This document shows, piece after piece, positions 1 to 5,705 of a DNA stretch of 7,127 nucleotides (within the stretch, counting starts at the first letter, position 1; every line of letters begins with the position of its first letter). This stretch comes from Spirochaetales bacterium (GTDB taxonomy: Bacteria; Spirochaetota; Spirochaetia; ARS1246): the NCBI GenBank assembly GCA_016930115.1, contig JAFGHN010000326.1:1-7127 (forward strand), read 5' to 3'. The position numbers and the translations under genes are program-made. Under the pieces are notes generated by a model, which saw nothing but the letters and a program-made list of their open reading frames with translations, was not told the DNA's origin and searched no databases.

Positions 1-101
1 CGGGCCTCTTTTACTATCGCTTCATAAAGCGGGAGCTTCTCGTACCTGTCACTGTCGCCGATGAAGATCCGCAACAGGACGGCTTTCTTCGGTAGATCCA
101 T
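1..101 (-). CDS. DUF190 family protein, N-terminal fragment (cut by window edge)
   Basis: The 33-34 visible residues begin MDLPKKAVLLRIFIGDSDRY and continue with K-L-P-L-Y-E-A-I-V-K-E-A. This is the conserved N-terminal signature of DUF190 proteins (LLRIFIGE-D followed by PLYEAIV). DUF190 is a small ferredoxin-fold, PII-like family of unknown biochemical role, very often encoded next to crcB, as here. The ATG at 99-101 is well supported by a strong AGGAGG site at 108-113 with a 6-nt spacer. That site overlaps the crcB stop codon at 112-114, so the two genes are probably translationally coupled in one operon. The rest of the protein lies outside the window, so nothing can be said about its C-terminus or completeness. 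A role in fluoride handling is inferred from the neighbour only. Confidence 0.85.
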   Translation of the reverse strand, partial: MDLPKKAVLLRIFIGDSDRYEKLPLYEAIVKEA

Positions 102-107
102 ATCTTC

Positions 108-113
108 CCTCCT
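108..113 (-). promoter_or_regulatory. Ribosome binding site of the DUF190 gene
   Basis: AGGAGG on the minus strand, 6 nt before the ATG at 99-101. It is a full match to the anti-Shine-Dalgarno core and overlaps the last two bases of the upstream crcB stop codon. It fixes the DUF190 start and implies that ribosomes finishing crcB can reload here. Confidence 0.75.
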
Positions 114-495
114 ACAACAACCTGGCCAGGGAGGCGCCGAGTATATACGCCATGAGTCCGGTCAGAATCCCCCCCAGGATATTAGCCCCTGCTAACAGCC
201 ACTGGGAGGATTCGATGAACTGCTCGGTCTCAAAGATGAAGGTGCTCAGGGTTGTGAATGATCCGAGAAACCCGGTCAAAATAATGAGCCGTGTTTCGCT
301 GCTGACGATCAGACGCTCCGCGGTGAGTGTCCAGATGAAACCGAAGAAAAAGCAACCGATCGCGTTGACCGTGAACGTGCCCCACGGGTAAGTCGATGGA
401 GTCATCCGCTGTACCAGACCTGCAAGTCCGTACCGGGAGAGTGTCCCCAAAGCGCCGGCGATAAGAAGGCCGGACAATTTGTACCACACCGTCAT
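112..495 (-). CDS. crcB: CrcB/Fluc family fluoride ion channel
   Basis: Small membrane protein (127 residues from the ATG at 493-495) that exports fluoride as an antiparallel dimer in the inner membrane. Family landmarks are all present: G-A-L-G-T-L-S-R-Y-G near the N-terminus (Arg21), P-W-G-T-F-x-V-N-A-I-G-C-F (Asn44) in the second helix, and G-F-L-G-S-F-T-T-L-S-T-F-I-F-E around 75-90 in the broken third helix. Four hydrophobic segments fit the family, as does the length of about 125 residues. An in-frame TTG at 508-510 would add five residues and overlap the upstream TGA, but it has no Shine-Dalgarno site, whereas the ATG has AAGGG 7 nt upstream, so the ATG is preferred. Oddity: the first Phe of the usual T-T-F-S-T-F pore motif is Leu83. 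It sits between a lipoprotein gene and DUF190 in one operon. No fluoride riboswitch is visible directly upstream. Confidence 0.95.
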   Translation of the reverse strand: MTVWYKLSGLLIAGALGTLSRYGLAGLVQRMTPSTYPWGTFTVNAIGCFFFGFIWTLTAERLIVSSETRLIILTGFLGSFTTLSTFIFETEQFIESSQWLLAGANILGGILTGLMAYILGASLARLL

Positions 496-502
496 CGCCT
501 CG

Positions 503-507
503 CCCTT
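503..507 (-). promoter_or_regulatory. Ribosome binding site favouring the crcB ATG start
   Basis: AAGGG on the minus strand with a 7-nt spacer to the ATG at 493-495. It lies inside the last codons of the upstream lipoprotein gene (stop at 507-509). The competing TTG at 508-510 has only AT-rich sequence before it, so this site decides the start. Confidence 0.5.
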
Positions 508-1781
508 CAATAATAGCCTATATTGTCCAGGTCCAGGTTGAAAGTGAAAACGCCGCTCTTCAGGGATTCCCGCAGCGCTTCAGACGGGATCTCCGCTGAG
601 ATAATGATCACGTAATCTTCCCGGTTTGGATCGGCGTCCGCCAGGACGCCTTCGTCCCCTTTGAACCTGTTGAGGGGAAGCCGCGCTTCCGTCCACATCG
701 GTTGAGCCTTGAAGCCCGCGGCGTAGTAGGCGCTGGTGTAATAATCGATGAAATCAATCTGTCCATCCAAAATCACATCCGACCGGACGGTGAAACCGAA
801 TCCCTGCCACTCCGACGGGCTTTTCCGCGTTTGTGTGCGCAAGAAAAGGTAGAGCGACCGGCCTTCGTCAAGGTGAGCGGCAAAATCCTGCGTGAACGAC
901 AGCTCTCCCTTGATCCGGAAATGGCCGTTACCCTGATCGCTCACGGTACGCATCGACAGCTTGTAAGATGCAATTCCCGGCGTCATCCGGCAGTCGCCTG
1001 AATCGGATTGCGAGTAATCCACGTAAAAAACGGCCTCGGCGAGCTCGCCGTAAAAGGAGATATCTTCAATGTCGTCCCCGAAACTCTCAAGTATTCCTGC
1101 GGGCGCCGGTTGTCTTCTCGTGAAGAACGAAAGGTTATCCACCAGGAGCTCGGGCTCGGGCCCCCCCGGGCGGAAATGGTCGAGGTACATGTTCTGCTCG
1201 TAAGGAATCGTTATCTCAAGCACCAGTGGCTGTCGAAGGTCTATCTCACCATCCTCTTCATCGGCTACGAATTGGTTGAAAGGAATTCTCACATGCTGCC
1301 ATTCGTTGTCATTCAGGAAGACCGGTACCCGGGCGAGGAAGAGGCCTTCCTTGCGTTCTTCCTTTATCGCGAGGTTCACGTAGTTGAAATTCCGGGGTTT
1401 GAGGTCCAAAGCGACGCCGTCAAAGCCTTTGGCGATACGCTGCGTATCGATGGTCAGGTAATAGTTGAACCATGCTTCAGGTCCGGCCTCGCAAACGGTG
1501 GCGAAACCAAGCTCTGTGTCCGTCCTGAACGAAAGATAGCGGGAACCGGACCCGGGATCGATTTCCAGTGCGGTGGAGGCGACGGTCGAGATGATACCCG
1601 CGCCACCCTTATCGGTAAAGAAAGAAACTACGACCCCCAGCGGATCCTCATCAAACGCTTCAAAACGAGTGAGTGTCACCTCGTCTTCTTCGATTGTTAT
1701 GGTTCGGTCCGGCTTTCCCGGCGGGGCAGATGCGCAGCCGCACACAAGAAGGACCGCGAGAGCGGATATGACGTATTTCAT
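507..1781 (-). CDS. Lipoprotein with two tandem CIA30/CBM11-like beta-sandwich modules
   Basis: 424 residues. The N-terminus is a lipoprotein signal: M-K-Y, hydrophobic core, then V-C-G-C with Cys16 as the probable lipidated residue, followed by A-S-A-P-P. The mature protein appears to hold two related modules, about 37-220 and 229-424. Each has an S-F/M-R-T-type strand (84-87; 276-279), an aromatic-rich centre, a W-x-x-V/A-R-I/L-P-F/L-N-Q/R-F motif (161-171 and 363-373), and a closing D-N-L/I-x-F/Y-F/Y strand (215-220 and 419-424). This pattern is typical of CIA30-like and CBM11-like galactose-binding folds, so a carbohydrate or polymer ligand is plausible but unproven. No catalytic motif was seen. 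The ATG at 1779-1781 has AAGAGGT (1787-1793) upstream. The stop lies within the coding start region of crcB, implying one operon. Exact family is uncertain; the export signal and the duplication are directly visible. Confidence 0.8.
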   Translation of the reverse strand: MKYVISALAVLLVCGCASAPPGKPDRTITIEEDEVTLTRFEAFDEDPLGVVVSFFTDKGGAGIISTVASTALEIDPGSGSRYLSFRTDTELGFATVCEAGPEAWFNYYLTIDTQRIAKGFDGVALDLKPRNFNYVNLAIKEERKEGLFLARVPVFLNDNEWQHVRIPFNQFVADEEDGEIDLRQPLVLEITIPYEQNMYLDHFRPGGPEPELLVDNLSFFTRRQPAPAGILESFGDDIEDISFYGELAEAVFYVDYSQSDSGDCRMTPGIASYKLSMRTVSDQGNGHFRIKGELSFTQDFAAHLDEGRSLYLFLRTQTRKSPSEWQGFGFTVRSDVILDGQIDFIDYYTSAYYAAGFKAQPMWTEARLPLNRFKGDEGVLADADPNREDYVIIISAEIPSEALRESLKSGVFTFNLDLDNIGYY

Positions 1782-1881
1782 AACGTACCTCTTGCTGAGA
1801 TTCTACTGTGTCTCGTGCAGGACGGCTATAGGAGCGTTGCCCCGGCTTTGGATGATCAGTATGTTATCCCCGGAGGACGAC
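1782..1881. promoter_or_regulatory. Divergent intergenic region with weak promoter candidates
   Basis: This 100-bp gap separates two divergent genes and must hold the start signals of both unless transcription comes from elsewhere. For the plus-strand gene, TTGCCC (1837-1842), a 17-nt spacer and TATGTT (1860-1865) form a possible promoter, but the start would fall on the ribosome binding site. For the minus strand a TAGAAT -10-like box lies at 1800-1805, with no clear -35. Both are weak and neither is claimed as established. No convincing operator palindrome was seen. Confidence 0.3.
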
Positions 1882-2973
1882 ATGAGAAGACATTTGTTTC
1901 TGATCGCTTTTCTATGCGTGACCGCGGCGGCAATTGCCCAGGTTCCTCTCAGCGCCCTGCAGCTCCCTCAAGGTTTCACTATAGAATTATATGCCGATGA
2001 CGTGGACGGCGCGCGTTCGCTCACCCTCGGGAGCGACGGCACGGTGTACATCGGAACAAGGGCCCAGGGGCTGGTTTACGCCGTGCCGGACAGGAATGGC
2101 GACGGGAGAGGTGATGAAGTGATCATCATCGATTCCCGTCTCAACAGCCCCAACGGCGTCGCGTTCCGGGACGGTGATCTTTACGTAGCCGAAATCGACC
2201 GCATACTCCGTTATGACGATATCGGAAACCGGCTTGGCAATCCGCCGGAACCGGTGGTTGTGTTTGATGAGCTTCCCAGTGACGCACACCACGGCTGGAA
2301 GTTCATCGCCTTTGGCCCCGATGGAAGGCTGTACATTCCGATCGGCGCTCCGTGCAACGTCTGCGAGAAATCCGACGAAAGATACGCCGGTATAAGCAGG
2401 ATAAACTACGACGGGACCGGATTCGAGATATTTGCCTATGGGATTCGAAACACTGTGGGTTTCTCCTGGCATCCTGAAACGGGGGAGCTCTGGTTCACCG
2501 ATAACGGCCGCGACTTCCTTGGTGATACCAGGCCGCCGGATGAGCTCAACCGGGCGCCGGTGCCCGGCCTTCATTTCGGCTTTCCCTATCTACACGGCAG
2601 CGCCGTCACGGACCCTCAATTCGGCGGCCGCGGGGCCGGTATCGATTTCACCCTCCCGGAGTTGGAGTTGGGAGCCCACGTCGCGGCTTTGGGAATGCGT
2701 TTCTACACGGGCACGATGTTTCCTGAAGAATACCAGGGGCAGATCTTTATAGCGGAGCACGGTTCCTGGAACAGCACAGTGCCGGTGGGCTACCGGATCT
2801 CTCTGGTGCGCCTCGAGGAGGGACGTGCGGTATCCTACGAGCCTTTCATAACCGGGTGGCTTCAGGGGAGGATCTCCTGGGGCAGGCCGGTTGACCTGCT
2901 TGTAATGCCCGACGGATCGATGCTTATTTCGGACGACAAACGCGGCGCGGTTTACCGGGTTACTCATAAATGA
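1882..2973 (+). CDS. Exported PQQ-dependent sugar dehydrogenase (sorbosone dehydrogenase-like)
   Basis: 363 residues from the ATG at 1882, preceded by GGAGG (1872-1876) at 5 nt. Residues 1-19 form a Sec signal peptide (M-R-R-H, hydrophobic core, A-A-A-I-A before Q20), so the enzyme should act in the periplasm or outside. The rest matches the six-bladed beta-propeller of soluble PQQ glucose/sorbosone dehydrogenases: L-P-x-G-F at 28-32, a D-x-N-x-D-G-x-G-D-like acidic turn at 70-78, H136-H137 before F-x-P-D-G as candidate catalytic base, a C-N-V-C pair at 158-161, R-N-T-V-G-F-x-W-H-P at 189-198, E-L-W-F-T-D-N-G-R-D at 202-211, and H-F-G-F-P-Y at 231-236. Such enzymes oxidise aldoses or related sugars with PQQ and calcium; the substrate here is not predictable. 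No PQQ synthesis genes are in the window. An in-frame extension upstream would run over the divergent gene and is rejected. Confidence 0.88.
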   Translation: MRRHLFLIAFLCVTAAAIAQVPLSALQLPQGFTIELYADDVDGARSLTLGSDGTVYIGTRAQGLVYAVPDRNGDGRGDEVIIIDSRLNSPNGVAFRDGDLYVAEIDRILRYDDIGNRLGNPPEPVVVFDELPSDAHHGWKFIAFGPDGRLYIPIGAPCNVCEKSDERYAGISRINYDGTGFEIFAYGIRNTVGFSWHPETGELWFTDNGRDFLGDTRPPDELNRAPVPGLHFGFPYLHGSAVTDPQFGGRGAGIDFTLPELELGAHVAALGMRFYTGTMFPEEYQGQIFIAEHGSWNSTVPVGYRISLVRLEEGRAVSYEPFITGWLQGRISWGRPVDLLVMPDGSMLISDDKRGAVYRVTHK

Positions 2974-2980
2974 GCTGACC

Positions 2981-3064
2981 TGCCGGATGAGAAGCTTTTC
3001 GGCGGCCGGCTTGGCCGCGCGCGCCGATCAGTTTAAAAAAATCGCGGCCGGATTGCCGGATGAG
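2981..3064 (+). repeat. 11-bp direct repeat pair TGCCGGATGAG
   Basis: Identical 11-mers at 2981-2991 and 3054-3064, with 62 nt between them. The first copy lies 7 bp after the stop codon of the sugar dehydrogenase gene; the second forms part of the inner arm of the terminator structure. The repeat may be a local duplication. No function is evident. Confidence 0.5.
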
Positions 3065-3122
3065 CTATTTCGCCCTTTTTGAAACACTCAACCGGCGGAG
3101 GTGGCAAAACAATCCGGCCGCG
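3034..3122 (-). terminator. Rho-independent terminator of the DUF134/MinD/NifX operon
   Basis: CGCGGCCGGATTG (3043-3055) and CAATCCGGCCGCG (3110-3122) are perfect inverted complements, giving a 13-bp GC-rich stem. Read on the minus strand, the stem is followed by A, T and then seven T from the A run at 3034-3040, as expected for intrinsic termination. It begins 18 nt past the NifX-like stop (3141-3143). The 54-nt interior is long, but CCGGATGAG (3056-3064) can pair with CTCAACCGG (3087-3095) with one mismatch, which shortens the effective loop. There is no T run in the plus direction, so it should act on the minus strand only. Confidence 0.75.
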
Positions 3123-3140
3123 CGTGGTGATCGTGGTAAT

Positions 3141-3479
3141 CTAAAACTCTTGCAGCGCACCGCGCTTATAGGCGTTATACGCCTCCCGCAGCGTCATCCC
3201 CGCCGCCCCGACGAACACCTTTGTGTTTGTTTTTCTGAGCACCGCCTGGGCGTTTCCTCCGGGGCCGTTGCCGGTTATCAACACTTGCGCTCCCATCTCC
3301 ATCAGTTTCTGCGAAGTCTGCGGACCCGCCCCGTGAGCGACGCCGGTGATCGACTGGTTGTCGAAACCGGATGTCTCCCCGCTCTCGTCATCGTATACAA
3401 CCAGATATGCGGCCCTCCCAAAGCGCGGATCGATCATCGAATCCATCGTATCGCCTTGCGCGGAAAATGCGATTTTCAT
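3141..3479 (-). CDS. NifX/NifB-superfamily small protein (ORP-like, metal-cluster binding candidate)
   Basis: 112 residues, a single-domain member of the dinitrogenase iron-molybdenum cofactor biosynthesis (NifX/NifB C-terminal) family, which folds like RNase H. Visible motifs: M-K-I-A-F-S at the start, I-D-P-R-F-G-R-A at 16-23, H-G-A-G-P-Q-T-S-Q at 49-57, I-T-G-N-G-P-G-G-N-A at 68-77, and G-M-T-L-R-E-A-Y at 94-101. The protein has no cysteine; the C-G-P-N-A form common in relatives is N-G-P-G-G-N-A here. No nitrogenase genes are in view, so a role in nitrogen fixation is not supported. Being last after two MinD-ferredoxin ATPases, it resembles the orange protein (ORP) of Desulfovibrio, which binds a Mo-Cu-sulfide cluster; this is inference from family and context. 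The ATG at 3477-3479 has GGGGGAG (3488-3494) 8 nt upstream and starts 2 nt after the preceding stop. Confidence 0.9.
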   Translation of the reverse strand: MKIAFSAQGDTMDSMIDPRFGRAAYLVVYDDESGETSGFDNQSITGVAHGAGPQTSQKLMEMGAQVLITGNGPGGNAQAVLRKTNTKVFVGAAGMTLREAYNAYKRGALQEF

Positions 3480-3481
3480 AT

Positions 3482-4369
3482 TTATTTCTCCCCCTGCATG
3501 AGTTGTTCTGTAATGGTCTTCCAGTACTCCGAAAGACTGCGGCCGGTTTCACTTCCATCGTATTCGACGATGGTTTGTCTGTTTGTCATCGCCTTGGTGA
3601 AACTTTCGTCGTACGGGATGTTCCCGATAAACTGGATTCCTTCTTGATCCAGATAGTCGGTTATTTGTTTGGCCATCTCTGAATTCAAATCCGATTTGTT
3701 GATGATACATCCGGCAGGAATGTCGAATATTTTGCGGAGCTCGTTGACTCGCTTCAAATCGTGAAGACCGGATACCGTCGGTTCGGTTACAAAAATGATG
3801 TAATCTGCGCCTGACAGCGAAGAAACGACCGGGCAGCCGATACCCGGCGAACCGTCAACAAGCACGATATTCCGGCCGGTTTCCAGAGCGATCCTCTTTG
3901 CTTCGTTCTTCACTTTTGCCACGAGCCGGCCCGAGTTTTCCGCGTTGGTACCCAACTTTGCGTGAACCATCGGGGCGTCGGTCTTTGTTGTTGAGATGTA
4001 TACATCGCCCGCCTTCTGCTCCTGCATGGAAATCGCCTTCTCAGGGCAAATCCTGGCGCAGTATCCACAGCCCTCACAGCTCACCGGATCGATTCTGAAC
4101 CGGCCGTTTACAAGATCGATGGCGTCGAACCTGCATACTCTGGCGCACTTTCCGCACTGCGAGCATAACGAGTGATCGATTACCGCCAATTCTCCGCTCA
4201 TGAACTCCTCAGACACGGCGAAATCCGGGTCCATCAGCATGTGCATGTCCGCCGCATCAACATCGCAATCGGCCGTGACGATGTCACCGCCGCCGAGCAC
4301 GGCGAACGAAGCGGTAACCGAGGTCTTCCCTGTGCCCCCTTTGCCGGATATAACAACAATCTCCTTCAA
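3482..4369 (-). CDS. MinD-superfamily P-loop ATPase with inserted 2x[4Fe-4S] ferredoxin (second paralog)
   Basis: 295 residues. The N-terminus has the deviant Walker A loop S-G-K-G-G-T-G-K-T (8-16), with signature Lys10 and Lys15, as in MinD/NifH/ParA dimeric ATPases. A bacterial-type ferredoxin is inserted after the first strands: Cys69-72-75-79 and Cys98-101-104-108, each C-x2-C-x2-C-x3-C, enough for two [4Fe-4S] clusters. Walker B-like I-V-L-V-D-G-S-P-G follows at 168-176, then V-T-E-P-T at 194-198 and I-N-K-S-D at 223-227. This is the COG1149-type family, probably coupling ATP hydrolysis to electron transfer or metal-cluster handling in the cytoplasm. The start is TTG (4367-4369), overlapping the preceding TGA as TTGA, with AAGGAG (4379-4384) 9 nt upstream; no better ATG or GTG lies in frame nearby. 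It probably pairs with its upstream paralog. Confidence 0.93.
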   Translation of the reverse strand: MKEIVVISGKGGTGKTSVTASFAVLGGGDIVTADCDVDAADMHMLMDPDFAVSEEFMSGELAVIDHSLCSQCGKCARVCRFDAIDLVNGRFRIDPVSCEGCGYCARICPEKAISMQEQKAGDVYISTTKTDAPMVHAKLGTNAENSGRLVAKVKNEAKRIALETGRNIVLVDGSPGIGCPVVSSLSGADYIIFVTEPTVSGLHDLKRVNELRKIFDIPAGCIINKSDLNSEMAKQITDYLDQEGIQFIGNIPYDESFTKAMTNRQTIVEYDGSETGRSLSEYWKTITEQLMQGEK

Positions 4370-5235
4370 AACACCGTTCTCCTTGAGTATTCGTGAATAA
4401 GCGTTCGTATCTTTTCGAGCTCTCGTTTGACCTCAGGAACCTTGCGGTAGACCAGCTCGCCCCGCGAATAGAGCTCGGCGATCTTTCTGTCATTTGGAAT
4501 TCGAGCGATCACCGGGATTGAAGATTCTTCACAGAAGGCGAACACGTCGTCATTTCCAATGCCAAATCTGTTCACCACAACGGCGATTTCTTTGCTCAGA
4601 TCTCTCACAAGATCGACGGCGAGTGTAAGATCGTAAAGCCCAAACGGAGTGGGTTCGGTGACAAGAATGACAAAATCGGCCTCCCGCGTGGCCGCCACGA
4701 CCGGACATGCAGTCCCCGGAGGTGCATCGAGGATGACGGTGGTGTCGAGCTCCGGGAATTCGTCGTTGAGGTATTCCAGCGTTCGGTTGATAACCGGAAC
4801 GGCCTGCTCCTGGCCGACATCGAGTCTTCCCTCAACAAACTGGAAAGAGCCGACGTTCAACTGTCGGAGCTCTCCGGTTTTACGGGCAACCATCGGAAGA
4901 GCATCCTTCGGGCACAGCTCGGAACATGCGTAACACCCGTGGCAGAGCTCCGGAAATACCATCACTTCAGCGGGCAGCGCCAATATCGCATGAAAATTGC
5001 ACACCTTTTGGCACAGGCCGCAGTTGCTGCAGGCGTCTTTTTCCCACCGGGGAACGTTGGTGTATATCGCCTCTTTGTGCACCACTTCGCCTTTGAGAAA
5101 CAGCGATGAATTCGGCTCTTCAACGTCCAGATCGGCCAACACCACCCGCTCACTTTCCGACATGTAGGCGGCAAGATTAACCGCGAGGGTTGTCTTTCCG
5201 GTACCACCCTTGCCACTGGCGATTGCTACTTTCAT
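4366..5235 (-). CDS. MinD-superfamily P-loop ATPase with inserted 2x[4Fe-4S] ferredoxin (first paralog)
   Basis: 289 residues with the same architecture as the next gene: deviant Walker A S-G-K-G-G-T-G-K-T (7-15) with Lys9 and Lys14, A-D-L-D at 34-37, ferredoxin insert with Cys69-72-75-79 and Cys98-101-104-108, Walker B-like V-I-L-D-A-P-P-G (167-174), V-T-E-P-T (192-196) and V-V-N-R-F (220-224). The eight cysteines fall at the same residue numbers as in the paralog although surrounding sequence is well diverged, so this is an old duplication with preserved geometry. The family (COG1149 type) is known from anaerobes, commonly as pairs beside NifX-like proteins. A heterodimer sharing ATP sites across the interface is a reasonable inference. 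The ATG at 5233-5235 overlaps the DUF134 stop as ATGA, with AGAGAG (5241-5246) 5 nt upstream. The chain ends E-Y-S-R-R-T-V-F. Confidence 0.93.
   Translation of the reverse strand: MKVAIASGKGGTGKTTLAVNLAAYMSESERVVLADLDVEEPNSSLFLKGEVVHKEAIYTNVPRWEKDACSNCGLCQKVCNFHAILALPAEVMVFPELCHGCYACSELCPKDALPMVARKTGELRQLNVGSFQFVEGRLDVGQEQAVPVINRTLEYLNDEFPELDTTVILDAPPGTACPVVAATREADFVILVTEPTPFGLYDLTLAVDLVRDLSKEIAVVVNRFGIGNDDVFAFCEESSIPVIARIPNDRKIAELYSRGELVYRKVPEVKRELEKIRTLIHEYSRRTVF
4379..4384 (-). promoter_or_regulatory. Ribosome binding site that decides the TTG start of the second MinD-type gene
   Basis: AAGGAG on the minus strand with a 9-nt spacer to the TTG at 4367-4369. It lies within the final codons of the upstream ATPase gene. 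Because the start codon is rare and overlaps the preceding stop (TTGA), this strong site is the main evidence that translation begins there. Confidence 0.65.
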
Positions 5236-5693
5236 GAGTTCTCTCTCACTTTGCGTGTATACTCGTCACAGCATTTGCCGTGGCCGAAGGAGCCGGCTGA
5301 ATCGATAAGGTTCGAAGAACCGCAGTTGGGGCAGGTGGTAAATGAATCAGCGAATCCGGTTTTGAACATATGCCCACAATTCTCGCATTCAAGTATATTT
5401 CCCGCGAAATGCACGCTCCCTCCATTGACGCAGAGTTCTTTGCCTTCAATGAGAAATGAAGCCATTGCGGCCCTGGCGGTTTCGAGCAGCCTCGTAAAGG
5501 TCGACCGTGAAATTGCCATCTGTTCCGCCGCCTCCTCGTGGCCAAGTCCCTCGTAATCGGCAAGCCGGAGCGCCTCGTACTGGTCGAGGGCAAGCTCGAT
5601 TCTCTGGAGCGATTTCCTGGGCCGGCCGGTCGGTTTGAACGACGTATACAGCGGCGGCACTTCTACAAGCCGCTCTTTTTTGGGTCTGGGCAC
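5232..5693 (-). CDS. DUF134 (UPF0251) helix-turn-helix protein with zinc-ribbon-like C-terminal tail
   Basis: 153 residues. The first 92 match DUF134: M-P-R-P-K-K-E-R start, F-K-P-T-G-R-P (19-25), L-D-Q-Y-E-A-L-R-L-A-D-Y-E-G-L (36-50), then E-E-A-A-E-Q-M-A-I-S-R-S-T-F-T-R-L-L (53-70), a clear sigma-70 region 4-like helix-turn-helix, ending near G-K-E-L-C-V-N-G-G. A tail follows with C103-x2-C106 and C121-x2-C124 (zinc ribbon or rubredoxin-like knuckles) and G-H-G-K-C-C at 137-142. It is likely a DNA-binding regulator of its own operon, possibly sensing metal or redox state through the cysteines; this is inferred. The start is GTG (5691-5693), with AGGAG (5700-5704) 6 nt upstream, and the MPRPKK start matches family N-termini. 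In relatives the residue after KK is often Cys; here it is Glu. It is the first gene of a four-gene operon and overlaps the next by ATGA. Confidence 0.9.
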   Translation of the reverse strand: MPRPKKERLVEVPPLYTSFKPTGRPRKSLQRIELALDQYEALRLADYEGLGHEEAAEQMAISRSTFTRLLETARAAMASFLIEGKELCVNGGSVHFAGNILECENCGHMFKTGFADSFTTCPNCGSSNLIDSAGSFGHGKCCDEYTRKVRENS

Positions 5694-5699
5694 TCCGCG

Positions 5700-5704
5700 C
5701 TCCT
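5700..5704 (-). promoter_or_regulatory. Ribosome binding site for the GTG start of DUF134
   Basis: AGGAG on the minus strand with a 6-nt spacer to the GTG at 5691-5693. It supports the rare start codon and lies directly beside the palindrome at 5706-5722. Confidence 0.7.
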
Positions 5705-5705
5705 G

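Larger units (their letters stand above)
2974..3140. other. Convergent intergenic region with repeats and hairpins
   Basis: This gap separates two converging genes. It contains a short GCGGCC-loop-GGCCGC hairpin (3002-3007 with 3013-3018), a CGCGCGCGC run (3016-3024), an 11-bp direct repeat TGCCGGATGAG (2981-2991 and 3054-3064) and a 13-bp inverted repeat that forms the minus-strand terminator. No plus-strand hairpin with a following T tract was found, so the terminator of the sugar dehydrogenase gene is not clear. No ORF of merit was seen. Confidence 0.6.

Noticed and set aside
496..600. Fluoride riboswitch upstream of crcB
   Set aside because: The sequence before crcB is the coding end of the lipoprotein gene, with no leader in which such an element could fit.
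1573..1881. Upstream in-frame extension of the sugar dehydrogenase
   Set aside because: It would run through the start of the divergent lipoprotein gene and bury the signal peptide. The ATG at 1882 has GGAGG at the right distance and is followed by a normal Sec signal.
1008..2000. Plus-strand open frame of 330 codons
   Set aside because: It lies antisense to the lipoprotein gene and then out of frame across the start of the sugar dehydrogenase. The translation shows no domain, and both overlapping genes have signal peptides, ribosome sites and recognisable motifs.
1987..2574. Minus-strand open frame of 195 codons inside the sugar dehydrogenase
   Set aside because: Antisense shadow of a well-supported gene, without recognisable motifs.
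3002..3018. GC-rich hairpin as terminator of the sugar dehydrogenase gene
   Set aside because: The 6-bp stem is real, but no T tract follows on the plus strand, so intrinsic termination is not supported.
3060..3647. Plus-strand open frame of 195 codons opposite the NifX-like gene
   Set aside because: Antisense to the NifX-like and MinD-type genes and across the terminator; no motif and no convincing ribosome site.
3141..5235. Nitrogen fixation locus (NifH/NifX)
   Set aside because: The ATPases are MinD-type with ferredoxin inserts, not NifH, and no nitrogenase structural or assembly genes are present. NifX-family membership alone is common outside nitrogen fixation.
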